From positions 1 through 64,000 of the forward strand of contig NZ_LPUY01000095.1 in NCBI RefSeq assembly GCF_001518015.1: a stretch of 64,000 nt of DNA, read 5' to 3'. This DNA is from Tritonibacter horizontis (GTDB lineage: Bacteria; Pseudomonadota; Alphaproteobacteria; Rhodobacterales; Rhodobacteraceae). The notes below the pieces were generated by a model, which saw only the letters and a list, made by a program, of their open reading frames with translations, was not told the origin of the DNA and searched no databases. The position numbers were made by a program, and so were the translations under genes. Shown here one piece after another: positions 1-7,580 of the stretch. How positions within the stretch are numbered: the first letter of the stretch is position 1; every line of letters begins with the position of its first letter.

Positions 1-53
1 TCGTCAGGCTCATAACCTGAAGGTCGTAGGTTCAAATCCTACTCCCGCAACCA
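1..53 (+). tRNA. Initiator tRNA-Met (CAU), 5' end cut by the window edge
   Basis: The 3' two thirds of a tRNA are visible: an anticodon arm with loop CTCATAA (anticodon CAT), a T arm with GGTTCAAATCC, an acceptor strand ending CCCGCA, the discriminator A and an encoded CCA. The acceptor end and anticodon arm match the alphaproteobacterial initiator form rather than the elongator. The 5' acceptor strand and D arm lie outside the window. Confidence 0.88.
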
Positions 54-65
54 AAAATACAATAC

Positions 66-92
66 AAAGCGCCCAATAGGGCGCTTTCGTCG
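66..92 (+). terminator. Rho-independent-like terminator after the tRNA
   Basis: A perfect 9-bp stem (AAAGCGCCC / GGGCGCTTT) with a 4-nt AATA loop starts 12 nt after the tRNA CCA end; the tail is only mildly T-rich. It most likely ends the tRNA transcript. Confidence 0.7.
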
Positions 93-439
93 TTTAACAC
101 CCACCTCGCACCCGTCGACGGAAACGTTGGGAGGGGAACCTCACACCTCATCTCGCGCTTCCTTTGAATCCGGGGGCTCTGGGGATTGCTCAGCGTAGCC
201 ACCAGCTCTCAGACACGGGTGCTGAGGCAGTCAGATTAGCGGCCTATCGGCGGACTGCCACCCGCAGTGAACTGAAAACAGCTGCCTGAATTCTATGGTT
301 GAGCCTCGTTCAAAACGATGAAATTTCCATTCGAACAGGGGCCGTTTGCAAGGTCGGGCCGATTGAAGTTGCAACTTCATACACCGTCTTTCCGCGGAAG
401 CCTCGAAACGTATCGTCCTCGAATTGGTCCGGTGATGTC
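93..439. other. Intergenic stretch, no gene found
   Basis: Between the tRNA terminator and the betI stop codon I see no convincing ORF, RNA or repeat. A plus-strand reading frame that begins near 318 runs antisense into betI and has no recognisable sequence. No integrase or direct repeat suggests the tRNA has been used as an attachment site. Confidence 0.5.
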
Positions 440-1018
440 TCAGCGCGGATCGCGGTTTAGAAATGTGTCCAAGGCAGAGGAAACGGTGGCGAAGGCCCGG
501 TCGCTTTGTGCTCCATCGGTCAGCGCGGCGCGCAGGTAGACGCCGTCGATCAGGGCCGCCAGTGTCGTGGCGACCTCCTCCGGGCGATCGGTGAGTTTGC
601 GCAGGTCGTGGACAAGGTTGCTATGCAGGCGTCGCTGGTAGATTTGCATCAGATGGGCGGCATCCGGTTTGGACTGGGCCAGCGAATAGAAACTCAGCCA
701 TGCCGAAGTTTTGCGCGGTTCAAACACATGCGGCGCGAAATTCGCCCGCAGGATCGCGTCAAGGCGCGCCCTGGGACCCTCCGCGCCGCGCAGGCCCGCG
801 CGTACTTTGGACGAAAACTCTGCCAGGATGTGCCGCATCGCGGCAATCAACATCTGTTCCTTGCTGCCAAAGTAGTGATGCGCCAGTCCGCTGCTCATGC
901 CTGCGCGGCGCGCGATCTTGGCAACCGTGACGTCCAAAGACCGGGTTTCGCCGATCTCGTCGATCACGGCGGAGACCAGTGCGGCGCGGCGCTTGGGTTC
1001 CATCCCCAGCTTGGGCAT
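440..1018 (-). CDS. betI: BetI, TetR-family repressor of choline/glycine betaine genes
   Basis: The 192-residue protein has the usual BetI length and its characteristic N-terminus (MPKLGMEPKRRAALVSA) followed by a TetR helix-turn-helix (about residues 26-48, VAKIARRAGMSSGLAHHYF) and an all-helical ligand-binding half. In the family it represses choline-to-glycine-betaine oxidation genes and is relieved by choline. The start is supported by GGAGTGATCA just upstream. It stands alone here: the left neighbour is a tRNA and the right neighbour a sugar ABC ATPase, so betA, betB and betC, which usually accompany it, are not adjacent. A 10-bp palindrome CTGACGTCAG lies at 1028-1037 beside its start. 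Identification is strong; its targets in this genome are inferred. Confidence 0.9.
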   Translation of the reverse strand: MPKLGMEPKRRAALVSAVIDEIGETRSLDVTVAKIARRAGMSSGLAHHYFGSKEQMLIAAMRHILAEFSSKVRAGLRGAEGPRARLDAILRANFAPHVFEPRKTSAWLSFYSLAQSKPDAAHLMQIYQRRLHSNLVHDLRKLTDRPEEVATTLAALIDGVYLRAALTDGAQSDRAFATVSSALDTFLNRDPR

Positions 1019-1197
1019 TGATCACTCCTGACGTCAGCTTAATTGCAAATGACAACCAACGTCCGAAAGGTCAACAAAAATCCCAAAAGCCAGAGCGCGC
1101 CCGGAAGGGCCGCAGCCGCAGGGATCGTCTGGGGCTTCTGGCCCCTTTCGTCAGACTGTGGGCCAAGGGCGGGGCTGGGGCAGGGGGCGCGAGAGCG

Positions 1198-2193
1198 TCA
1201 GCGCAGGCGGTTGCCCTTTGCGTCAAAGAAGAACGATTTCCCCTCTGCAACACCAAGACGCAGTGCCGCGCCACTGTGGATCGCGTGTTGGCCAAACAGT
1301 CGCAGCGTGATCTGGTGCCCATGGCAATCCGCGATCACATTGGTGTCGCCGCCAAGATGTTCAACATGTTTGGTGGTGATCTCCAACGGGCCGGCCGGAT
1401 CGAGCATCAGATCCTCGGGCCGCACGCCAAGGGTGTTGGGGCTGCCGTCCTCCAGCAAATTTGCGGGCAGAAAGTTCATCGCGGGAGACCCGAGGAACCC
1501 GGCCACGAACTGGTTGGCAGGGTTGTTGTACAGCTCCATCGGGCTCCCGATCTGCTCGACGCAGCCATCGCGCAGCACCACGATCTTGTCTGCAAGGGTC
1601 ATCGCCTCGGTCTGGTCATGGGTTACATAGACCATTGTCGCGCCGAGTTGTTCATGCAGGTTGGCGATTTCCAGCCGGGTGTTCATCCGCAGGGCCGCGT
1701 CGAGGTTCGAGAGGGGTTCGTCGAACAGAAACAGCTTGGGGTGGCGCACGATGGCACGACCAATCGCCACGCGCTGGCGCTGACCGCCCGACAGTTCCGA
1801 CGGGAAGCGATCGAGATAGTCGCCAAGGCTGAGCATCCGGCTTGCCTCGGCCACGCGGGCCTCGATGGTGGCTTTGCTTTCCTTGGCCTGTTTCAACGCC
1901 AGCGACATGTTGCCCCGCACATTCAGGTGCGGATAGAGCGCATAGGACTGGAACACCATGGCGATGCCGCGTTTGGAGGGTGGTGTCTGGTTCACCACCT
2001 CTCCGGCGATCCGGACTTCGCCAGAGGTCACGTCCTCCAGCCCAGCGATGGTCCGCAAAAGCGTGGATTTACCGCAGCCGGAGGGGCCGACAAAAACAAC
2101 AAACTCGCCCTCGTTCACTTCGATATTGATGTCCTTGAGGACATGCACGGTGCCAAAGGATTTGTTCACATTGGTCAGGGTCAGCGCAGTCAT
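1198..2193 (-). CDS. Sugar ABC transporter ATP-binding protein (MalK/UgpC type)
   Basis: A 331-residue ATPase with Walker A GPSGCGKST (about residues 36-44), signature LSGGQRQRVAIGRA, Walker B LFLFDEP, and a C-terminal TOBE extension that makes the length typical of the MalK/UgpC (CUT1) group rather than of short ABC ATPases. It should energise the two permeases encoded upstream at 3361-5128 at the inner face of the cytoplasmic membrane. It is the last gene of the minus-strand operon and its ATG overlaps the stop of the oxidoreductase by 4 nt (ATGA). The substrate is inferred from the neighbourhood to be GlcNAc, MurNAc or a related amino sugar. Confidence 0.9.
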   Translation of the reverse strand: MTALTLTNVNKSFGTVHVLKDINIEVNEGEFVVFVGPSGCGKSTLLRTIAGLEDVTSGEVRIAGEVVNQTPPSKRGIAMVFQSYALYPHLNVRGNMSLALKQAKESKATIEARVAEASRMLSLGDYLDRFPSELSGGQRQRVAIGRAIVRHPKLFLFDEPLSNLDAALRMNTRLEIANLHEQLGATMVYVTHDQTEAMTLADKIVVLRDGCVEQIGSPMELYNNPANQFVAGFLGSPAMNFLPANLLEDGSPNTLGVRPEDLMLDPAGPLEITTKHVEHLGGDTNVIADCHGHQITLRLFGQHAIHSGAALRLGVAEGKSFFFDAKGNRLR

Positions 2194-3224
2194 GGCGTTA
2201 CCTCATTCAGTTTGACAGGGGTCCCGGTTCGAACGCTTTCATCGGCGGCAAGGCAGATGGCGAGCGATTGCACGGCGTCGCGCGCGTGACGGGAAAGATC
2301 GAGATCATCGCGGATGGCGCGCAGCATATAGGCCTGTTCCGCATCGCATAGGGCCTGATGGCCCGGCTCGTCGGGCAGGTTGATAAGCTGGTCCCCCTCG
2401 GCACGATGCACCAGCAGACCGCCAACGCGGGTGTGGCCATCCACATCCGATGATCCGGCCTTGTCGGCCTCGGTGATCGAGACAGACCCCTTTGGCGAAA
2501 TCACGTCTTTGACGAAAAAGGCGGTTTCCGACATCATCGGCCCCCAGCCGGCCTCGTACCAACCGACGGAACCATCGTCGAAGGTGACCTGAAACTGGCC
2601 GTAGTTGTACATATCCGGCGCGATCTCATCCGACAGGCGCAGGCCCATGGCGTTGACCTGAACGGGTTTTGCGTCGGTGATCTGGCACCAGACATCCACG
2701 TAGTGGACGCCGCAATCGACGATGGGCGCGGTGGTCTGCATCAGGGCCTTGTGGGTTTCCCATTCGGCGCCGGTGCTTTGCTGGTTGAGGTTCATGCGGA
2801 ACACATAAGGCCCGCCAAGGGCGCGCGCCTCCTCGATCAGCCGCACCCAGGACGGGTGATGGCGCAGGATATAACCGACGACCAGCTTGCGACCCGTGGC
2901 CTCGGCGCAGGCGACAACGCGTTGGGCATCCGCGAGCGTGGTCGCGAGGGGCTTTTCGACAAACACATGCGCGCCGGCCTCCATCGCGGCCACGGCATAG
3001 TCGGCGTGGCTGTCGGAATAGGTGGCGACAATCACGAGGTCGGGCTGGGTTTCCTCCAGTGCCGCGTGAAAGTCGGTGAAGGTCGGATAGCCCTGCAGAT
3101 CCGGGTGGCTGACGGTGCCGGAGCGGTTCACAAGGCCGACGATTTCGGCGGAGTCATGGTTGTGGTGGGCAAGCGCGTGGGACAGGCCCATGTTGCCAAG
3201 GCCGGCGATCAGAATGCGGGTCAT
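2190..3224 (-). CDS. Gfo/Idh/MocA family NAD(P)-dependent oxidoreductase
   Basis: A 344-residue protein with an N-terminal Rossmann fold (ILIAGLGNMGLSHALAHH; dinucleotide loop GxGxxG at about 8-13), the family's EKPLATT motif near residue 93 with the catalytic-type lysine, and a C-terminal alpha/beta substrate domain. Such enzymes oxidise or epimerise sugars and inositols using NAD(P). It lies inside the amino-sugar ABC operon, downstream of the permeases, so it may modify the imported sugar or one of its derivatives; no specific substrate can be read from the sequence. A good ribosome-binding site (GGGAGG) precedes the ATG, which overlaps a possible small upstream ORF by 4 nt. Confidence 0.88.
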   Translation of the reverse strand: MTRILIAGLGNMGLSHALAHHNHDSAEIVGLVNRSGTVSHPDLQGYPTFTDFHAALEETQPDLVIVATYSDSHADYAVAAMEAGAHVFVEKPLATTLADAQRVVACAEATGRKLVVGYILRHHPSWVRLIEEARALGGPYVFRMNLNQQSTGAEWETHKALMQTTAPIVDCGVHYVDVWCQITDAKPVQVNAMGLRLSDEIAPDMYNYGQFQVTFDDGSVGWYEAGWGPMMSETAFFVKDVISPKGSVSITEADKAGSSDVDGHTRVGGLLVHRAEGDQLINLPDEPGHQALCDAEQAYMLRAIRDDLDLSRHARDAVQSLAICLAADESVRTGTPVKLNEVTP

Positions 3225-3364
3225 GCCAGACCTCCCAAAATGTGAGTTCCATCAGCCCGGACGGCTTGCCGTCCGGACAGCCCCCCGCCGCCGCCCCGGG
3301 CGGGGGCTTCATCCCCTCCCGCGGCCGGGGGCTGCCCTTTGAAGAGCACGATATCCGCCATCAT
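3221..3364 (-). CDS. Possible small protein, 47 residues, coupled at both ends
   Basis: Between the inner permease and the oxidoreductase an open frame starts at ATGATG, overlapping the permease stop by 4 nt (ATGA), and ends at TGA overlapping the oxidoreductase start by 4 nt. A plausible GGGAG lies upstream. The predicted product is glycine- and alanine-rich in the middle (run GGGGG) with no membrane segment, signal peptide or motif I recognise. The double ATGA arrangement is what one expects of a real coupled gene, but the composition is that of GC-rich spacer DNA and a strong hairpin sits inside the frame, so it could equally be a non-coding intercistronic element. I do not assign a function. 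Confidence 0.35.
   Translation of the reverse strand: MMADIVLFKGQPPAAGGDEAPARGGGGGLSGRQAVRADGTHILGGLA
3257..3276 (-). other. Intercistronic hairpin inside the amino-sugar ABC operon
   Basis: A perfect inverted repeat, CCGGACGGC then two bases then GCCGTCCGG, sits between the permease and oxidoreductase genes. There is no T-run, so it is unlikely to terminate; it could stop 3' exonucleases or slow polymerase and so lower expression of the two downstream genes relative to the transporter genes. Confidence 0.55.
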
Positions 3365-4200
3365 TTCACCGCTCCCGATGTAATGCCGCGAATAAGCTGA
3401 CGCGAGAAGATGACATAAAGCACCAGCACCGGCAGGATCGCCATCGACAGGGCCGACAGAACCGCGTTCCAGTCTGTTACGAACTGGCCGATGAAAACCT
3501 GGCTGCCCAGGGTCAGTGTCTTGGTCTCCTCGGCCGGGGCAAGGATCAGCGGGAACCACAGATCGTTCCAGATCGGGATCATGTTGAACACGGCCACAGT
3601 GGCCATGGCGGGCCGCACCAAAGGCAGTACCAGTTTGAAAAAGATGGTATATTCGCTCAACCCGTCGATGCGCCCGGCGTTTTTCAGGTCGTCGCTGACC
3701 TGTCGCATGAATTCCGACAGGATGAAGACGGCCAGCGGCAGGCCCTGCGCCGTGTAGACAAGGATCAGCGCCCAGAGGGTGTTCACCAACCCGGTGGAGA
3801 CCATCATCTCAAGGATGGCGACGGTGCCGATGCGGATCGGGATCATGATCCCGAGCGCCAGATAGAGCCCCATGATCATGTTGCCGCGAAAACGATATTC
3901 GCTCAGCGCAAAGGCTGCCATGGCCCCGAACAGCAGGATCAGGGTGAGCGAGCCGACCGTGACGATGAAGGAGTTCTGAAAGTAGAGGAAGAAATCCCCC
4001 TGCTTCAGAACGGTCTGATAGCCAACCAACGAGAAACTCTCGGCGTCCGGCAGGGCGAGCGGTTCGCGAAAGATCTTCTTGCGGGTCTTGAAGCTGTTGA
4101 TCAGGATCACAAAGACCGGGAACAGCGCTATCAGCGTGTAGAGGATCAAGGCGCCATGCATGGCAATCGCATTGATCGGATTGGATCGTGCCGTATTCAT
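3361..4200 (-). CDS. Sugar ABC transporter permease (MalG type)
   Basis: A 279-residue inner-membrane permease with about six hydrophobic segments and the binding-protein-dependent transport (EAA) loop around NAGRIDGLSEYTIFFKLVLPL, where the ATPase docks. Reading upstream in frame gives a longer ORF, but the start is placed at the second of two tandem ATGs because GGGAGG lies 6 nt before it and because it follows the partner permease by 13 nt. It pairs with the permease at 4214-5128 as the MalF/MalG-type heterodimer of a CUT1 transporter. Confidence 0.9.
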   Translation of the reverse strand: MNTARSNPINAIAMHGALILYTLIALFPVFVILINSFKTRKKIFREPLALPDAESFSLVGYQTVLKQGDFFLYFQNSFIVTVGSLTLILLFGAMAAFALSEYRFRGNMIMGLYLALGIMIPIRIGTVAILEMMVSTGLVNTLWALILVYTAQGLPLAVFILSEFMRQVSDDLKNAGRIDGLSEYTIFFKLVLPLVRPAMATVAVFNMIPIWNDLWFPLILAPAEETKTLTLGSQVFIGQFVTDWNAVLSALSMAILPVLVLYVIFSRQLIRGITSGAVK

Positions 4201-4213
4201 CATGTGCCTCCCG

Positions 4214-5128
4214 TCAAAGCTGGTAGCGACGCATCCGGGTCTGGATGCCGAAGAGGTAGAGACAGACGCCGACGAGGATGATCGCGAACATGGCGCCGGC
4301 GATGGCAGACCCCATATGCGGATCGCCAAGTTGCAGCTGGAAGCCAAAGAATGTCCGATACATGAAGGTGCCCAGGATATCGGTGGAAAAATCCGGTCCG
4401 GCCAGCGCGCCTTGGGACGCATAGATCAGGTCAAACGCGTTGAAATTGCCCACAAATGTCAGGATCGAGATGATCCCGATAGAGGGCAGGATCAGTGGCA
4501 GTTTGATTTTCCAGAAGGCGGCAAATCCGGTGACACCGTCAATCTCGCCGGCCTCCAGCATCTCTTCGGGGATCGACAGCAATGCGGCATAGATCAGCAT
4601 CATCGGGATACCGACGAATTGCCAGACGGAGATCATTGCCAGCGTCGTCAGCGCATATTCTTCCTTGCCGAGCCAGGGGGCAAACAGCGACTTCAGCCCC
4701 ACAGCGTCCAGCATCGAGGGGGCAATGCCCCAGATCGGCGACAGGATCAGCTTCCAGGCGAAGCCGACGATCACAAAACTCAGGATTGTCGGAATGAAGA
4801 TGGCCGAACGATAGAGTGCTGCAAACCGCAGGCGCGGGTGGCTGAGAAGCGCGGCCAGCGCGATCCCGATCGGGTTCTGCACCAGCATGTGGACCAGGAA
4901 GAACCAGAAGTTGTTGCCCAGGGCATTCCAGAATTGTTCCGACCAGATCGGATCAAAGAACAGGGTACGGAAATTTTCCAGCCCGACATACACGCGTTCC
5001 TGATCGACCTTGGAAAAAAGGGCGAGGCGCAACGTGTTGAACAAGGGGAAGATCATAACCGAGGTGTAGATCAGCACGGCAGGGGCCAGAAAAATGGCGA
5101 TATGCCAGCGGATGCGGGGCTTATGCAT
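4214..5128 (-). CDS. Sugar ABC transporter permease (MalF/UgpA type)
   Basis: A 304-residue permease, hydrophobic with about six membrane segments and the EAA loop AGEIDGVTGFAAFWKIKLPL. The start chosen (MHKPRIRWHIAIFLAPA) has GGAGG five bases upstream; a start ten codons earlier is possible but has no such site. It is the second transport gene of the operon, following the binding protein, and forms the membrane channel with the protein encoded at 3361-4200. Confidence 0.9.
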   Translation of the reverse strand: MHKPRIRWHIAIFLAPAVLIYTSVMIFPLFNTLRLALFSKVDQERVYVGLENFRTLFFDPIWSEQFWNALGNNFWFFLVHMLVQNPIGIALAALLSHPRLRFAALYRSAIFIPTILSFVIVGFAWKLILSPIWGIAPSMLDAVGLKSLFAPWLGKEEYALTTLAMISVWQFVGIPMMLIYAALLSIPEEMLEAGEIDGVTGFAAFWKIKLPLILPSIGIISILTFVGNFNAFDLIYASQGALAGPDFSTDILGTFMYRTFFGFQLQLGDPHMGSAIAGAMFAIILVGVCLYLFGIQTRMRRYQL

Positions 5129-5211
5129 GGGAACCTCCGGTCCAGATCCCGGACGCACGGAATGGCGCGTCCGGGAAGGGTAAGACAGCAGTCGTTTGTC
5201 GTTTCGGGGAC

Positions 5212-6465
5212 TTACTGTTGCGGTTCGTACCAGCTGGCAAGACCGGACTGCAGTTCCTCAGCCAGGGCTTCCGGGGTTTCGGTGCCCTTGATCGCCGCGG
5301 CAGAAGCACCCCAGGTTTCGTTTTCGAGGTTCGGCGTGCCACGCGACAGGATCTGATAGGTGGAGCGGATGGTGCTCTCACACTCGCCACGCCAGCTTAC
5401 GAATTCCTTGGCAAGCGGATCTTCCAGCTCGACCGGGGCGTTCGACAGCGGGAAGAAACCCGGCAGCGCGTTGCCAAAGATTTCGGCGAATTCCGGCGAT
5501 GCGACCCAGCTCAGGAACGCCTTGGCCGCTTCGGGGTGCGCGGTGGAGGCATTCATGCCGATGCCGATATCGGTGTGATCCGAGATATAGCAGGTGTCAC
5601 CCGCAGCCCGGACTGGCGGCTTGAACGCGCCCATTTCGAAATCGGCCTGCGCGTTGAAGCCGGAGATTTCCCAGCTGCCGGCCGGATAGATGGCGGCACG
5701 GCCCAGCGTGAAGAGGTTCTGGCTGTCGGGATAGGTCTGCGCCTCAAAGCCGTCGCCCAGGTAATCGGCCCATTTGGCGAGCGTCGCATAGGGGGCAACC
5801 CACTGTTCTTCGGTCAGTTTCTGCTCGCCGGCGATCAGTGCCTTGCGGCCTTCTTCGCCCTTCCAGTAGTTTGGACCGATGTTGTTGTAGCCCATCGTCG
5901 CGGCTTCCCACTGGTCGTTGGTGCCCATCGCCATCGGGATGTAGTTGCCGTCTTCCTTGATGGTTTCAAGCGCGGCAAAGAATTCGTCCTCGGTGGTGGG
6001 AACGTCCAGGCCCAGCTCTGCGAAGGCGTCTTTGTTGTAGATGAACCCGTGGATCACGGAGGCCATCGGCACGCAGAAGCTGGCGGACCCATCGTCGGTC
6101 TGCCATGCGGATTTCGCAACGTCAGAGAAGTTGCCCATCGCGGTCATGTCATCCAGTGCGGCCAGGTGGCCGGCCTCGTAAAGCGCGAGCGAGGCGTCGA
6201 ACGGACGGCAGGTGATCAGATCGCCAGCAGAGCCCGCATCCAGTTTGGAGTTCAGAACCGCGTTGTATTCGGTCGGCGCGCTGGGGCTGAATTTGATCTT
6301 GATGCCGGGGTGCGTCGCTTCGAACGCCGGGATGATCTTGTCCTGCCACAGGGTCAGGTCATCGTTGCGCCAGCTTTCAACGGTCAGCGTGGCATCTTCG
6401 GCCAAAGCCGAGGTTGCGACCAGCGCCGTGCCGGTCAGGGCTGCCATCATAAAATTGCGTTTCAT
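5212..6465 (-). CDS. Periplasmic sugar-binding protein (family 1)
   Basis: A 417-residue protein beginning with a Sec signal peptide (hydrophobic core to about residue 22, cleavage after ALA) followed by a family 1 extracellular solute-binding fold; features include the sugar-binding start LTVESWRNDDLTLWQDKIIPAF and a C-terminal ASPEFAEIFGNALPGFFP region. It would capture the sugar in the periplasm and deliver it to the 3361-5128 permeases. The ATG follows AGGAGGAAGACCCC. It lies 43 nt after murQ, in the same operon, which is the main reason to think the ligand is GlcNAc, MurNAc or an anhydro-sugar derivative. Confidence 0.9.
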   Translation of the reverse strand: MKRNFMMAALTGTALVATSALAEDATLTVESWRNDDLTLWQDKIIPAFEATHPGIKIKFSPSAPTEYNAVLNSKLDAGSAGDLITCRPFDASLALYEAGHLAALDDMTAMGNFSDVAKSAWQTDDGSASFCVPMASVIHGFIYNKDAFAELGLDVPTTEDEFFAALETIKEDGNYIPMAMGTNDQWEAATMGYNNIGPNYWKGEEGRKALIAGEQKLTEEQWVAPYATLAKWADYLGDGFEAQTYPDSQNLFTLGRAAIYPAGSWEISGFNAQADFEMGAFKPPVRAAGDTCYISDHTDIGIGMNASTAHPEAAKAFLSWVASPEFAEIFGNALPGFFPLSNAPVELEDPLAKEFVSWRGECESTIRSTYQILSRGTPNLENETWGASAAAIKGTETPEALAEELQSGLASWYEPQQ

Positions 6466-6508
6466 GGGGTCTTCCTCCTATTGGAAAATGATCGTGTTCT
6501 TCTTGTTG

Positions 6509-7399
6509 TTATTCTTCGAGTGACAGCAGCGCGGGACGCAGCTTGCCACCTGTGGTCCCCAGACGCGCGGTGGCGTCCGTGAGGTCGGTGGCGCCGGCTG
6601 CAATCAGCACGGCGCATTTCACGTTGCCGTCTGCGGCCAGGATGGCGCGGTCGGCGATCTCGTTCGACACCTTGGCGATGCGGGTGACGATCTGGCGCGC
6701 GCGGGCGCGCAGTTTGATATTGTCTGCCCTGAGGTTCACCATCATGCCGTCATGCACGTGCCCCAGCTCCATCGCCATCAGCGTGGACAGCATGTTCAGC
6801 GCGATTTTCTGCGCCGTTGCCGCCCCCATCCGGGTGGAGCCGGAGATGACCTCTGGCGGCGTCGCAAGCAGGACCGGATGGTCCGCCAGGGTCAAAAGCG
6901 CGACGTCTGGATTGTTGGTGATGCCGATCACTGTCGCGCCACGGGCCTTGGCCAGCCGGGCGCCTGCAACCGTGTAGGGGGTGGTCCCGCTGGCGGACAC
7001 GCCGATCAGGACATCCTTCGCCGACAGATCTTGCAGTGCGGATTCGAGCTCGGCCGTTTCGTCCTCGGTCCCGCCGGGCATTTCGACGCCGGTGGGCATG
7101 CCGCCGGCGATATGGACCCGCAGCTGGGCGGCTGGGATCGAGAAGGTGCCGCCCAGTTCCAGCGCATCCGCGGCGGCCATCAATCCCGATGACCCGGCCG
7201 CCGTATAATGCAGCGTCCCGCCAGAGCGAATGGCATCGGCCATCGCCTGAGCGCCCGAGCAGATCGCGCCAAGCGTGCCTTGTGGGGACAGGGCGGCATC
7301 GTGCTGGGACTGTGCCAGAATCGCGGCCACCTCGGCCAGGGGGCGCGCATCCAGATCCTTGGCCTGTGCATGTAGTTGTTCCGTGGCTGCGGTCGGCAC
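6509..7399 (-). CDS. murQ: N-acetylmuramic acid 6-phosphate etherase
   Basis: A 296-residue SIS-domain protein that matches MurQ in length and in the conserved stretches GVSASGTTPYTVAGA (sugar-phosphate loop) and GSTRMGAATAQKIALNMLST. MurQ removes D-lactate from MurNAc-6-phosphate to give GlcNAc-6-phosphate, the substrate of NagA encoded in the divergent operon. I place the start at a GTG with GGAGGG seven bases upstream; an in-frame ATG further upstream lies beyond the operator and has no such site. It is the first gene of the minus-strand operon, directly downstream of a GGTATC-N5-GGTATT element, suggesting control by the nearby GntR protein. Confidence 0.9.
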   Translation of the reverse strand: MPTAATEQLHAQAKDLDARPLAEVAAILAQSQHDAALSPQGTLGAICSGAQAMADAIRSGGTLHYTAAGSSGLMAAADALELGGTFSIPAAQLRVHIAGGMPTGVEMPGGTEDETAELESALQDLSAKDVLIGVSASGTTPYTVAGARLAKARGATVIGITNNPDVALLTLADHPVLLATPPEVISGSTRMGAATAQKIALNMLSTLMAMELGHVHDGMMVNLRADNIKLRARARQIVTRIAKVSNEIADRAILAADGNVKCAVLIAAGATDLTDATARLGTTGGKLRPALLSLEE

Positions 7400-7425
7400 G
7401 TGATTCCCTCCAAGTTTAAAGCAAC

Positions 7426-7442
7426 AATACCCATATGATACC
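7426..7442 (-). promoter_or_regulatory. Putative operator for the amino-sugar regulon, murQ side
   Basis: Read on the minus strand this is GGTATC, five bases, GGTATT: a direct repeat of GGTAT with an 11-bp period. The same spaced element occurs at 7561-7577 on the plus strand before the divergent kinase gene. It lies 27 bp upstream of the murQ GTG. The GntR-family protein encoded at 8455-9210 is the obvious candidate to bind. Confidence 0.55.
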
Positions 7443-7560
7443 TTTTGTCTACTATTCGATCCGGTATGTCTGGTTTTGGTCCTGGAAAATTTCGATTTCG
7501 TCGCGTTTGCCGACATTTACTGCAGGGTTGGTTTTGATTTCGTCTTCCAAAAGGCGGTTT

Positions 7561-7577
7561 GGTATCGTAATGGTATT
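7561..7577 (+). promoter_or_regulatory. Putative operator for the amino-sugar regulon, kinase side
   Basis: GGTATC, five bases, GGTATT: identical in its 12 fixed positions to the minus-strand element at 7426-7442. It ends three bases before the kinase start codon, so a bound protein would block ribosome-site transcription or elongation. A further single GGTAT half-site lies at 7463-7467. Confidence 0.55.
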
Positions 7578-7580
7578 TCC

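Noticed and set aside
979-2289. 436-codon plus-strand open frame
   Set aside because: Antisense to the ABC ATPase, which has all its motifs.
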